A DNA stretch of 64,000 bases from Bacteroides sp. GM023 (GTDB lineage: Bacteria > Bacteroidota > Bacteroidia > Bacteroidales > Bacteroidaceae). The position numbers and the translations under genes are program-made. The stretch's first letter is position 1. Every line of letters begins with the position of its first letter. This document shows positions 54,404 through 62,642 of this stretch, piece after piece. The stretch is from contig NZ_JAAXGE010000005.1 of NCBI RefSeq assembly GCF_014750685.1, positions 310,001-374,000 of the forward strand, given 5' to 3'. The notes beneath the pieces are model-generated. The model searched no databases. It worked only from the letters and a program-made list of their open reading frames with translations, and had not been told where the DNA came from.

Positions 54404-54841
54404 TTACCAATTATACTCATCTGTGTAGCTGTCAAAGACCGGTTCTTCGGTGATACCCTTCCGGCGAAAAAGCTGGCGGATATAGTTTTGGTCCGCAGGA
54501 CTGAGGAAACGTTCTTCACGATAAAAGCGATAGTAGAGCGTTTTTCCGAAATGTCCAATCAGTTGTTGTTTCATGTTGGTTCCATCCTTATAAGGTACTT
54601 TGTCCAGCAGATGGCTGATACCCCATGCAACATGTATCTTCTCTGCGGGTTGGAAATAGGTACAGTCAGTGACGGTTGTCGGGATACACATTGGGTTTAC
54701 AATGCTGATGTAGGAGGTGTCAGCGGTAGTAAGAAGCGCAGCCACCCGACGCAGACAGTTACAGGCTTTCGGACATTGCTCGTTGTAGCAACGGGCGTAG
54801 TTGAAAGGTACTGGTTTGTTTTTTAATTTGTTGTCGTTCAT
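54404..54841 (-). CDS. DUF6078-type conserved hypothetical protein
   Basis: The 145-residue cytoplasmic protein has a Cys-rich N-terminal part (CYNEQCPKACNCLRR, then NPMCIP and TDCTYF) that could bind a metal or cluster. The helical C-terminal part includes HFGKTLYYRFYREERFLSP. It resembles the Bacteroides DUF6078 family, which has no known function. It has its own promoter and is flanked on both sides by GGTGAAGG-type repeats. Confidence 0.78.
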   Translation of the reverse strand: MNDNKLKNKPVPFNYARCYNEQCPKACNCLRRVAALLTTADTSYISIVNPMCIPTTVTDCTYFQPAEKIHVAWGISHLLDKVPYKDGTNMKQQLIGHFGKTLYYRFYREERFLSPADQNYIRQLFRRKGITEEPVFDSYTDEYNW

Positions 54842-54870
54842 TTTATATTGTATGTTATATACATAATAGA

Positions 54871-54878
54871 CAAAGGTA
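54871..54878 (-). promoter_or_regulatory. -7 box of the DUF6078 gene
   Basis: TACCTTTG on the minus strand, exact TAnnTTTG, 29 bases before the ATG. Confidence 0.55.
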
Positions 54879-54921
54879 ACTGTTTTTAGATTAGAAAGGT
54901 ACGGTTTGGAAAAGAAAAAAC

Positions 54922-55003
54922 GGTGAAGGGATGAGTGAAGGGGAGAGCCTTCACCATAAACTGTTTAGAGACAGGATGATATATGAAAAGTGAAAGGTGA
55001 AGG
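54922..55003. repeat. GGTGAAGG word cluster upstream of DUF6078
   Basis: Exact copies lie at 54922-54929, 54948-54955 (inverted) and 54996-55003, with a near copy at 54934-54941. Related copies lie on the other side of the gene at 54140-54211. Confidence 0.6.
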
Positions 55004-55050
55004 GGTGGAAATAATTCTTGATGTTAGCTTGTATTTACTGAAAGATACTG

Positions 55051-55058
55051 TATTTTTG
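55051..55058 (+). promoter_or_regulatory. Promoter of the DUF456 gene
   Basis: TATTTTTG -7 box on the plus strand with a CTTG -33-like box 19 bases upstream. Confidence 0.65.
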
Positions 55059-55082
55059 TGCAGAAATTAAAATGTATAGACT

Positions 55083-55562
55083 ATGCTGGACATTATTTTG
55101 ATTGTAATAAGTGCCCTTTGTTTGATAGTCGGGTTGGCCGGTTGTGTGCTTCCTATGGTGCCCGGCCCGCCTGTTGCTTATTTAGGATTATTCATTCTCC
55201 ATTTCACGGATAAGGTGGAATATACTACGACGCAATTAATTGTGTGGTTATTGATTGTGGCTGTTTTGCAAGTCTTGGATTATTTTACGCCGATGCTGGG
55301 CAGTAAGTATAGTGGTGGCAGCAAATGGGGAAATTGGGGATGCATCATCGGAACTTTGGTCGGACTTCTTTTCTTGCCTTGGGGAATTATTCTCGGACCT
55401 TTCCTCGGAGCTGTGATTGGTGAGTTACTGGGGAATAAGGAGTTTTCCCAGGCACTCAAATCCGGATTCGGCTCATTGATTGGGTTCATATTGGGAACTT
55501 TGCTTAAGTTCGTTGTCTGCGGTTATTTCTGTTATCAGTTTATTATAGGTTTTATCCGATAA
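55083..55562 (+). CDS. DUF456 integral membrane protein
   Basis: The 159-residue protein has four or five membrane helices and the DUF456 hallmark segments: GCVLPMVPGPPVAYLGL near the N terminus and KWGNWGCIIGTLVGLLF with LGPFLGAVIGELLG in the middle (glycine-rich helices). Function is unknown. It is monocistronic with a clear promoter and a terminator. Confidence 0.88.
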   Translation: MLDIILIVISALCLIVGLAGCVLPMVPGPPVAYLGLFILHFTDKVEYTTTQLIVWLLIVAVLQVLDYFTPMLGSKYSGGSKWGNWGCIIGTLVGLLFLPWGIILGPFLGAVIGELLGNKEFSQALKSGFGSLIGFILGTLLKFVVCGYFCYQFIIGFIR

Positions 55563-55565
55563 TAA

Positions 55566-55612
55566 AAAGAACGCTCCCGGTCAGTAATGAGTAGGAGCGT
55601 TGTCTTTATTGT
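55566..55612. terminator. Bidirectional terminator between DUF456 and hicB
   Basis: AACGCTCC (55570-55577) pairs with GGAGCGTT (55594-55601), with an A-rich left flank and a T-rich right flank, between convergent genes. Confidence 0.8.
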
Positions 55613-55628
55613 CTTTTGAGATTATCAC

Positions 55629-55976
55629 TTAAATAGCTAATTCATTTTCCAACTCTTTTGATACGGCTCTATTGATAAATTCATTGATGGTCGTACCTGC
55701 ATTGGCTGCTGCCATTGCCACCATTCCATGAAGGTCGGAAGGCATACGGACAATGAGTTTTCCGCTATAAGGTTTAGCAGGTTCCACTCCACGATCCTTG
55801 CAACTTGCCAAATAATCATCAATAGCACCTTCAAAGTCACTTTTTAATTCACTAATGGTTTCACCCTCGTAGGTGATGCAATCCTTTCTAAGACCAAGAA
55901 CCTTGCCGAATAAGCAATTATCTTCTTCGCTATATTCCACGCTACCTGAGTAGCCTTTGTACTTCAACTGTCCCAT
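55629..55976 (-). CDS. hicB: HicB-type antitoxin
   Basis: The 115-residue protein has the HicB partial RNase H fold start YKGYSGSVEYSEEDNCLFGKV, then the motif TYEGETISELKSDFEGAIDDY. The C-terminal ribbon-helix-helix (LIVRMPSDLHGMVAMAAANA, TINEFINRAV) gives DNA-binding. It neutralises HicA and represses the operon. It starts 2 bases after the toxin stop. Confidence 0.9.
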   Translation of the reverse strand: MGQLKYKGYSGSVEYSEEDNCLFGKVLGLRKDCITYEGETISELKSDFEGAIDDYLASCKDRGVEPAKPYSGKLIVRMPSDLHGMVAMAAANAGTTINEFINRAVSKELENELAI

Positions 55977-55978
55977 AA

Positions 55979-56272
55979 CTACTTTGTTTTTTGTTCTTTA
56001 CTCAGTTCATATTTCTCAATCAACTTATTATCACGAATATAGGTAAGTAGTTGTTTCATTACATACCCTTTTATTACATTTGATGGATGAGGCTTGTGCA
56101 TAATGTATGAAGCTGTCCCATCTGAACTAATAAACTCAACACGTGAACCGGACGTACTGCCTTTGCTACCTTCGCTATAATTAAATAAACTGAACAGGCG
56201 TTTTACTTCATCATAAGTAAAGTCCTTTGGTAACGTAAGGAAACGTTCTACCAGCTTTTCTTTTGTACCCAT
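55979..56272 (-). CDS. hicA: HicA-type mRNA interferase toxin
   Basis: The 97-residue double-stranded-RNA-binding-fold protein has the HicA layout: helix DEVKRLFSLFNY, the GSTSGSRVEF strand, and HKPHP followed by KGYVMKQLLTYI. At 97 residues it is somewhat longer than the usual 60-80. The family cleaves mRNA and tmRNA. The toxin-first order is the usual one for hicAB. Confidence 0.88.
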   Translation of the reverse strand: MGTKEKLVERFLTLPKDFTYDEVKRLFSLFNYSEGSKGSTSGSRVEFISSDGTASYIMHKPHPSNVIKGYVMKQLLTYIRDNKLIEKYELSKEQKTK

Positions 56273-56290
56273 ATTCTATATTGGTTTATG

Positions 56291-56298
56291 CAAAGATA
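56291..56298 (-). promoter_or_regulatory. -7 box of hicAB
   Basis: TATCTTTG on the minus strand, 18 bases before the hicA ATG. Confidence 0.6.
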
Positions 56299-56506
56299 CT
56301 AAATATAGTATCAGGTGCTAACTGTTATCATGCTTTTTATTCATCAATATCGATATTTAACAATCACACTAAATCTGCACAGACTCTTTTTAATCATTGT
56401 ATCCTTTCTCTCTTCAGATATAGTTTGTCCCAATAATATTTCAATCCGGGCAGAGTACTAAATTGAAGTGTGTTCGTCCTAATTAAAAGCACATTGAGAC
56501 AGTACC

Positions 56507-58354
56507 ATGAAAAAGACCTTTGCAGTTCTTCTATTTATGGCTTCTTTTGGGACATTATCTTTACTTTCTGCCGGAGAAATATATGTTTCTCCGTATGGCA
56601 ATGATAGGAATATAGGTACAAGAGAGGCTCCGTTTTATACATTGAGTCAGGCTCTAAAACAGGCTCGTGAATGGCGAAGATTGAATCGACCGGAAGTGAC
56701 CGGTGGAATTTATATTTGTTTGGAAGATGGCGTTTATATCCAACGCAGTTCCTTGTTTATTCGTCCGGAAGATAGTGGCACACCTGATTCTCCGACAGTT
56801 ATCTGTGCGGCTGAGAATGCGCATCCTGTAATTAGTGGCGGAATTGCTGTCACAGGTTGGAAGCGTGGCTGTGAGAATCCTGAAATACCTGAAGGATTGA
56901 GGCAAAAGATATGGTCGGCTAAAGCTCCGGTAATAGGAAACAGGAGAGTGGAAACCCGTCAAATGTGGGTAAACGGTGATAAAGTGCAAAGAGCGTCACA
57001 ATTTCCCGACGGAGTGATGGAACGCATGATTGATTTTAACCCGGAGAAACAGATCATTACTATTCCTACTCCTCAAATCACCGGACTGCAAAATGCCGGG
57101 CAACTGGAAATGATTATTCATCAGCGGTGGGCGATTGCTATCTTACGGGTGAAAAGTATAGATACGGAAGGCGGACAATCCGTCATTCGTTTTCATGAGC
57201 CCGAAAGTCAGTTGGAATTTGCACACCCATGGCCGCAACCGATTATCGGCGGCGAAAAAGGAAACTCTTCATTCTGCCTTACCAATGCGCTCGAGTTACT
57301 GGATGAACCCGGTGAATGGTTTCAGGAATATCCTTCCGGTACGATTTACTATTATCCACGGACGGAAGATAATATGAAAACGGCAGAAGTCATTATCCCT
57401 GCTCTCGAAACTTTAATGATAGTTGATGGTACATTGGAGCGTCCTGTGAAGCATATACGCTTTGATGGAATCACTTTTGCACATACTTCCTGGATGCGTC
57501 CCTCTTATCAGGGGCATGTTACTTTGCAGGGTGGCTTCCCTTTGCTGGATGCTTACAAACTACATGAACCGGGACTGCCGGAAAAGGCGGAACTGGAGAA
57601 TCAGGCATGGATTGCCCGTCCCGAAACAGCCATACGTGTAAGAAGAGCCGGGCAGATTGATTTCCATCATTGTACGTTTCGGAATTTAGCTTCTACCGGA
57701 CTGGATTATGAATGGGCGGTAACAGCTTCTGTTGTTGAAGATTGTCTATTTACAGATATTGGTGGTACAGCTCTGCTGATTGGCGCCTTTCCTGATGGTG
57801 CGTTTGAGACGCATGTTCCCTTTATGCCTTCGGATGAACGGGTATTGTGCGCAAATATCTCCGTTAGAAATAATCTCATAAGTAATGTGACGAATGAAGA
57901 TTGGGGATGTGTTGGCATTGGTGCCGGATATGTCAGGGATATTGATATTTCCCATAATGAAGTCTGTCACTTGAATTATTCAGGAATCTGTGTCGGCTGG
58001 GGATGGACATCTTTGGAAAGCGGAATGCGGAATAACCGGATAGAAGCGAACTATGTACATCATTTTGCCCGTCGGCTTTATGATGCGGGCGGGCTTTATA
58101 CGCTTTCCAACCAACCGGGTTCCGTCATGCAGAATAATCGGATAGAACATTTGATTGAAGCACCTTATGCTACCAATGACAGGGCTTTTTATATCTATTT
58201 GGATGAGGCGACAGACGGATATACGATGGAAAATAATTGGTGTCCGGAGGAACGCTTCGACTCCAATCGTCCCGGAAAAAATAATGTGTGGAAGAATAAC
58301 GGGCCACAAGTGGCAGACAGCATTAAGTACAAAGCGGGAAGAATAAAGCAATAG
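56507..58354 (+). CDS. Exported right-handed beta-helix protein, GH141-like
   Basis: The 615-residue protein has a signal peptide (ending LSAGE) and the pattern EIYVSPYGNDRNIGTREAPFYTL typical of secreted parallel beta-helix carbohydrate enzymes. Beta-helix coils run from about residue 310 to 590, with repeated VRNNLISNV, ISHNEVCHL and RIEANYVHHF turns. Layout and length match GH141, whose characterised members include an alpha-L-fucosidase of rhamnogalacturonan II and a xylanase. I cannot name the catalytic residues, so the family assignment is tentative. It is the first gene of a four-gene cluster and the only exported enzyme in it. Confidence 0.78.
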   Translation: MKKTFAVLLFMASFGTLSLLSAGEIYVSPYGNDRNIGTREAPFYTLSQALKQAREWRRLNRPEVTGGIYICLEDGVYIQRSSLFIRPEDSGTPDSPTVICAAENAHPVISGGIAVTGWKRGCENPEIPEGLRQKIWSAKAPVIGNRRVETRQMWVNGDKVQRASQFPDGVMERMIDFNPEKQIITIPTPQITGLQNAGQLEMIIHQRWAIAILRVKSIDTEGGQSVIRFHEPESQLEFAHPWPQPIIGGEKGNSSFCLTNALELLDEPGEWFQEYPSGTIYYYPRTEDNMKTAEVIIPALETLMIVDGTLERPVKHIRFDGITFAHTSWMRPSYQGHVTLQGGFPLLDAYKLHEPGLPEKAELENQAWIARPETAIRVRRAGQIDFHHCTFRNLASTGLDYEWAVTASVVEDCLFTDIGGTALLIGAFPDGAFETHVPFMPSDERVLCANISVRNNLISNVTNEDWGCVGIGAGYVRDIDISHNEVCHLNYSGICVGWGWTSLESGMRNNRIEANYVHHFARRLYDAGGLYTLSNQPGSVMQNNRIEHLIEAPYATNDRAFYIYLDEATDGYTMENNWCPEERFDSNRPGKNNVWKNNGPQVADSIKYKAGRIKQ

Positions 58355-58368
58355 TAGAAATAGAGCAA

Positions 58369-58433
58369 TAAAACTAATATAGTAATCAATAAAGCTAATG
58401 CAGTAATCAATAAACGAACTATAATCAATAAAA
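58369..58433 (+). repeat. Short tandem repeats between the GH141-like and GH31 genes
   Basis: Two 21-base units (58369-58389 and 58390-58410) and an 18-base shortened unit (58411-58428) share TAAA...TAATCAA and run up to the GH31 start. Confidence 0.7.
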
Positions 58434-58436
58434 GAT

Positions 58437-60683
58437 ATGAAACCCACGAATTACCACTTATTTGATTTCCTTGATTTCGATACCGAACTATCGAGGGATG
58501 AGTCACTTTGGAAAGCGTACAGCCCGACGGTTGTTTACGAAAAGGATGGAGATGTATATGTAACAGTTCCTTTTCAGAAACAGCAGTTGGCTAATGATAT
58601 GATGGCGGATACCGCTGTTCCCCAGGAAGAATATACATTAATCATACGGCAGTATAATATAGGTATTACCCGTTTGTTTATAGGATTTGGCGACTATGAG
58701 TTGACAGACCGGTCGGAGATGCTGCAATTCAGTAGCCGGATTCGGAAAATACCTTTGTCCGTGCAGGAACAGAAAGGCAAATGGATTCTTTCAACGGAAG
58801 ACGGAACGAAACGCGCCGTTATCAATGTGAAAGAACCTGTATTAGACCGGTGGAGTGAATTGCTTCCCGACCCGCAGGAGACACTGGATATAACGTTGTA
58901 TCCTGATGGAAAACGTGAAGTGCGCCTGGCGGGGTATGACCATTTCTCACCCCCTCGTTACGATGCACTGCCTGTGGCTTTTTGTAAGCGTGGCGGCCAG
59001 AAAGAACGGGCAACACTTTCTTTCGAGTGCAAACCGGATGAATGTTTTGCCGGAACAGGCGAACGTTTCTTCAAGATGGACTTAAGCGGGCAGACTTTCT
59101 TCCTGAAGAATCAGGACGGGCAGGGAGTAAACAATCGGCGTACTTATAAGAATATACCTTTCTACTTGTCCAGTCGGATGTACGGAACGTTTTATCATAC
59201 ATGTGCCCATAGCAAACTTTCACTGGCCGGACATTCTACCCGTTCTGTCCAATTTTTGAGTGACCAGGCTTTGCTGGATGCATTTGTGATAGCCGGAGAT
59301 ACGATGGAAGATATTCTTCGCGGTTATCGTGACCTGACCGGGTATCCGTCTATGCCGCCTCTTTGGAGTTTTGGCGTATGGATGAGCCGTATGACTTATT
59401 TCAGTGCCGATGAAGTGGATGAAATATGCGACCGTATGCGTGCCGAACATTATCCTTGTGATGTCATTCACTTGGATACGGGATGGTTCCGAACCGACTG
59501 GCTTTGCGAATGGAAATTCAATGAAGAGCGTTTCCCTGACCCGAAAGGATTTATTCAACGAATAAAAAAGAATGGCTATCGTGTCTCTTTATGGCAACTC
59601 CCTTACGTAGCGGAAAATGCGGAACAGATTGATGAAGCTAAAGCGAATGACTACATCGCCCCTTTGACAAAGCAGCAGGATACGGACGGTTCCAACTTCT
59701 CCGCTTTGGATTATGCCGGAACGATTGACTTTACTTACCCCAAAGCAACCGAATGGTATAAAGGACTACTGAAACAACTTTTGGATATGGGAGTGACCTG
59801 CATCAAAACCGATTTCGGTGAAAATATCCACATGGATGCCCTTTACAAAGGTATGAAACCGGAATTGTTGAATAACCTGTACGCTTTACTTTATCAAAAG
59901 GCTGCTTATGAAATAACGAAAGAAGTGACCGGTGACGGTATCGTATGGGCACGTGCCGCATGGGCAGGATGCCAGCGATATCCTTTGCATTGGGGCGGTG
60001 ATTCGTGCAGTTCATGGGACGGAATGGCAGGTTCTCTGAAAGGCGGGCTGCATTTCGGTTTGTCGGGCTTCGCTTTTTGGAGCCATGATGTTCCCGGATT
60101 CCATACGTTACCCAACTTTATGAATTCAGTCGTAGCAGATGATGTATATATGCGTTGGACCCAATTCGGCGTATTTACATCACATATCCGCTATCACGGA
60201 ACCAACAAGCGTGAACCCTGGCATTATCCGGCAATAGCTCCGTTAGTGAAGAAATGGTGGAAGCTGCGTTATTCGCTGATTCCATATATCATTGAGCAAA
60301 GCAAACTTGCCATAGAAAGTGGTTATCCATTGTTGCAGGCACTTATCCTGCACCACCCGGAAGATAAGCTCTGTTGGCATATTGATGATGAATATTACTT
60401 TGGTAATGACTTCCTGGTCGCTCCGGTGATGAATAGTGAAAACCGGAGGGATATTTGTCTTCCCGAAGGCAAATGGGTGAATTTCTTTACAGGAGAACAT
60501 TTGGAAGGGGCACGTTGGTTGAAAGATGTATATGTCCCATTGGAAGAAATGCCGGTATATGTACGTGAAAATGCCGTGATACCGATATATCCGGAAGATG
60601 TGGAATGCACCGACGAAATGGACTTAAACAAGAGTATAACTCTACACATAGACAACGATTACAAAGGATTTTGGAATAGATAA
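58437..60683 (+). CDS. GH31 alpha-glycosidase, YicI-like (cytoplasmic alpha-xylosidase type)
   Basis: The 748-residue protein has no signal peptide and should act in the cytoplasm. The GH31 barrel shows the nucleophile in IKTDFGENI (Asp459), as in E. coli alpha-xylosidase YicI, and the acid/base in LHWGGDSCSSWDG (Asp522). The N-terminal beta-sandwich and the C-terminal beta domains are complete. The usual reaction is release of alpha-linked xylose or glucose from the non-reducing end. It lies between an exported beta-helix protein and a corrinoid methyltransferase, so a methylated xyloside is a possible substrate (inference). Confidence 0.92.
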   Translation: MKPTNYHLFDFLDFDTELSRDESLWKAYSPTVVYEKDGDVYVTVPFQKQQLANDMMADTAVPQEEYTLIIRQYNIGITRLFIGFGDYELTDRSEMLQFSSRIRKIPLSVQEQKGKWILSTEDGTKRAVINVKEPVLDRWSELLPDPQETLDITLYPDGKREVRLAGYDHFSPPRYDALPVAFCKRGGQKERATLSFECKPDECFAGTGERFFKMDLSGQTFFLKNQDGQGVNNRRTYKNIPFYLSSRMYGTFYHTCAHSKLSLAGHSTRSVQFLSDQALLDAFVIAGDTMEDILRGYRDLTGYPSMPPLWSFGVWMSRMTYFSADEVDEICDRMRAEHYPCDVIHLDTGWFRTDWLCEWKFNEERFPDPKGFIQRIKKNGYRVSLWQLPYVAENAEQIDEAKANDYIAPLTKQQDTDGSNFSALDYAGTIDFTYPKATEWYKGLLKQLLDMGVTCIKTDFGENIHMDALYKGMKPELLNNLYALLYQKAAYEITKEVTGDGIVWARAAWAGCQRYPLHWGGDSCSSWDGMAGSLKGGLHFGLSGFAFWSHDVPGFHTLPNFMNSVVADDVYMRWTQFGVFTSHIRYHGTNKREPWHYPAIAPLVKKWWKLRYSLIPYIIEQSKLAIESGYPLLQALILHHPEDKLCWHIDDEYYFGNDFLVAPVMNSENRRDICLPEGKWVNFFTGEHLEGARWLKDVYVPLEEMPVYVRENAVIPIYPEDVECTDEMDLNKSITLHIDNDYKGFWNR

Positions 60684-60710
60684 AACTGAATAAATAAAAA
60701 ATGGCAGAGT

Positions 60711-62510
60711 ATGAAAACATGGAAGAGTAATTTGGAAGAAACAAAAGAGCGTTATATAAATTGGTGGAATCATAAAGGAATCATTCTCAATATGTGGGAG
60801 CACTTTCAGGAAGGAGTGCAACCACATGCTGATATCATGCCGCCTGCACCTGCGAAGGACTTGTCACAGAAATGGTTCGACCCTCAATGGAGAGCGGAAT
60901 ATTTGGATTGGTATGTGGCACACAGCAGTCTGATGGCAGATATTCTTCCCGTTGCAAATACCCAGCTTGGTCCCGGCTCTTTGGCGGCTATCCTGGGGGG
61001 AGTTTTTGAAGGTGGGGAAGATACCATCTGGATTCATCCTGACCCGGACTTTAGTGATGAAATCATCTTTAACCCCGAACATCCGAACTGGATTCTCCAT
61101 AAAGAGCTACTGAAAGCCTGTAAGGCGAAAGCCAATGGGCACTATTACGTCGGTATGCCCGACCTGATGGAAGGACTGGATGTACTAGCGGCATTGAAGG
61201 GTACGGACAGGGTATTGTTGGATACGGTGATGCAACCGGAGATACTCGAACAGCAAATGCAGCAAATCAACGACATCTACTTTAAAGTATTTGATGAACT
61301 GTACGACATCATTCGTGAAGGGGACGAGATGGCTTTCTGTTATTTCTCATCATGGGCACCCGGAAAGATGAGCAAACTGCAAAGTGATATTTCGACGATG
61401 ATTAGTCAGGATGACTATCGTAGGTTTGTACAACCATTCATTCGTGAACAATGTCAGAAGATTGACTATACTCTTTATCACTTAGACGGAGTAGGGGCTA
61501 TGCATCATCTCCCTGCCTTGCTTGAAATAGAAGAACTGAATGCCATCCAATGGACTCCCGGTGTCGGTGAACCGCAAGGGGGCTCTCCGAAATGGTACGA
61601 TTTGTATAAGAAGATATTGGCAGGCGGAAAGAGTGTAATGGCCTGCTGGGTGACGTTGGATGAGTTGAAACCTTTATTGGATAATATCGGAGCGGATGGA
61701 GTCCATTTAGAGATGGATTTCCATAATGAAAAGGAAGTGGAACAGGCCATGAGGATTGTAGAAGAATATACCGGCTCTTCCACATCGACTACCATAAATG
61801 AATCTCAACAGGATGTTGCATCGGCTATCGGACAGGAGTGTATCTGTATAAAAGAAGAGCAGCATCAGGAAGAGGATAAACTGAAACTTCTGTATGAAGC
61901 TATTGTTGCCGGTAAGTTGGAACCTGCGGTGGAAGTCACCAAACAGGCCATTGCCGATGGAGCAGTTCCCCAGGAAATTATCAATAACTATATGATTAAG
62001 GCGATGGGCGAAGTAGGGCAGCGTTTTCAGGATGGAAAGGCTTTTGTTCCTCAGCTACTAATGGCAGGACGTGCCATGAAGGGAGCTTTGGAACTGTTGA
62101 AACCTTTGTTGGCTGGCAGCGCTTCAACCACAATCGGCAAAATAGTGATTGGTACGGTGAAGGGGGATTTACATGATATCGGTAAGAATCTTGTGGCTTC
62201 CATGCTGGAAGGTTGTGGATTTGAAGTAATCAATATCGGTATTGACGTGACTTGTGACAAGTTTGTGGAAGCTGTGAAAGAAAACCATGCTGATATTTTG
62301 TGCATGAGTGCTTTGCTGACTACTACCATGACTTATATGAAAGATGTCATTCAGGCATTGGAAGAGGCCGGAATTCGTGAGCAAGTAAAAGTAATGATTG
62401 GCGGGGCACCCGTAAGTCAGGGATTTGCTGATGAAATAGGGGCGGACGGATATAGCGACAATGCTAATACAGCCGTAGCAGTTGCCAAGGAACTGATAGG
62501 AAAAAAATAG
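60711..62510 (+). CDS. Fused UroD-like methyltransferase and corrinoid protein (CmuA-like architecture)
   Basis: The 599-residue protein joins two modules. Residues about 1-355 form a uroporphyrinogen-decarboxylase-like barrel of the MtaA/MtbA/CmuA methyltransferase superfamily, with HLDGVGAMHHLPALLE and VHLEMDFH. Residues about 390-599 form a B12-binding module: a helical cap (LYEAIVAGKLEPA to MAGRAMKGALELL), then the cobalt-ligand motif GDLHDIGKN (His488) and the SALLTTTM and GGAPV loops. A Glu/Gln-rich linker joins them. CmuA of chloromethane-using Methylobacterium has the same order and length. Role: methyl transfer from a methylated substrate to enzyme-bound cobalamin. The acceptor enzyme is not in the window. 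It is not MetH, since homocysteine, folate and SAM domains are absent. Confidence 0.88.
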   Translation: MKTWKSNLEETKERYINWWNHKGIILNMWEHFQEGVQPHADIMPPAPAKDLSQKWFDPQWRAEYLDWYVAHSSLMADILPVANTQLGPGSLAAILGGVFEGGEDTIWIHPDPDFSDEIIFNPEHPNWILHKELLKACKAKANGHYYVGMPDLMEGLDVLAALKGTDRVLLDTVMQPEILEQQMQQINDIYFKVFDELYDIIREGDEMAFCYFSSWAPGKMSKLQSDISTMISQDDYRRFVQPFIREQCQKIDYTLYHLDGVGAMHHLPALLEIEELNAIQWTPGVGEPQGGSPKWYDLYKKILAGGKSVMACWVTLDELKPLLDNIGADGVHLEMDFHNEKEVEQAMRIVEEYTGSSTSTTINESQQDVASAIGQECICIKEEQHQEEDKLKLLYEAIVAGKLEPAVEVTKQAIADGAVPQEIINNYMIKAMGEVGQRFQDGKAFVPQLLMAGRAMKGALELLKPLLAGSASTTIGKIVIGTVKGDLHDIGKNLVASMLEGCGFEVINIGIDVTCDKFVEAVKENHADILCMSALLTTTMTYMKDVIQALEEAGIREQVKVMIGGAPVSQGFADEIGADGYSDNANTAVAVAKELIGKK

Positions 62511-62518
62511 AATGAAAA

Positions 62519-62593
62519 GGCACGGATTCACGGATGAACACGGCTCTTAATTGCCTAGTCTCTTAAAACCGTGAAATCCGTGTAATCCGCGCC
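62519..62593. repeat. Imperfect 25-bp inverted repeat between methyltransferase and symporter genes
   Basis: The left arm (62519-62543) and the right arm (62569-62593) pair with a few mismatches. Both are built from copies of the word CACGGATT. It lies 8 bases after the methyltransferase stop and may act as an mRNA stability or attenuating hairpin. Confidence 0.7.
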
Positions 62594-62642
62594 TAAAAGA
62601 AAATTAGATTTAAACTTACATTACTTATTTAATACTTGAATT

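Noticed and set aside
56273..56506. Cobalamin riboswitch before the methyltransferase cluster
   Set aside because: I looked for a B12-box-like segment in the 234-base region and saw none. A covariance search would be decisive.
60701..60730. Upstream ATG and nine-codon mini frame overlapping the methyltransferase start
   Set aside because: It is very short, has no codon pattern, and such overlaps are frequent by chance in AT-rich DNA.
60711..62510. Methionine synthase MetH or a MetH fragment
   Set aside because: There is no homocysteine-binding, pterin-binding or SAM reactivation domain. The N half is UroD-like.
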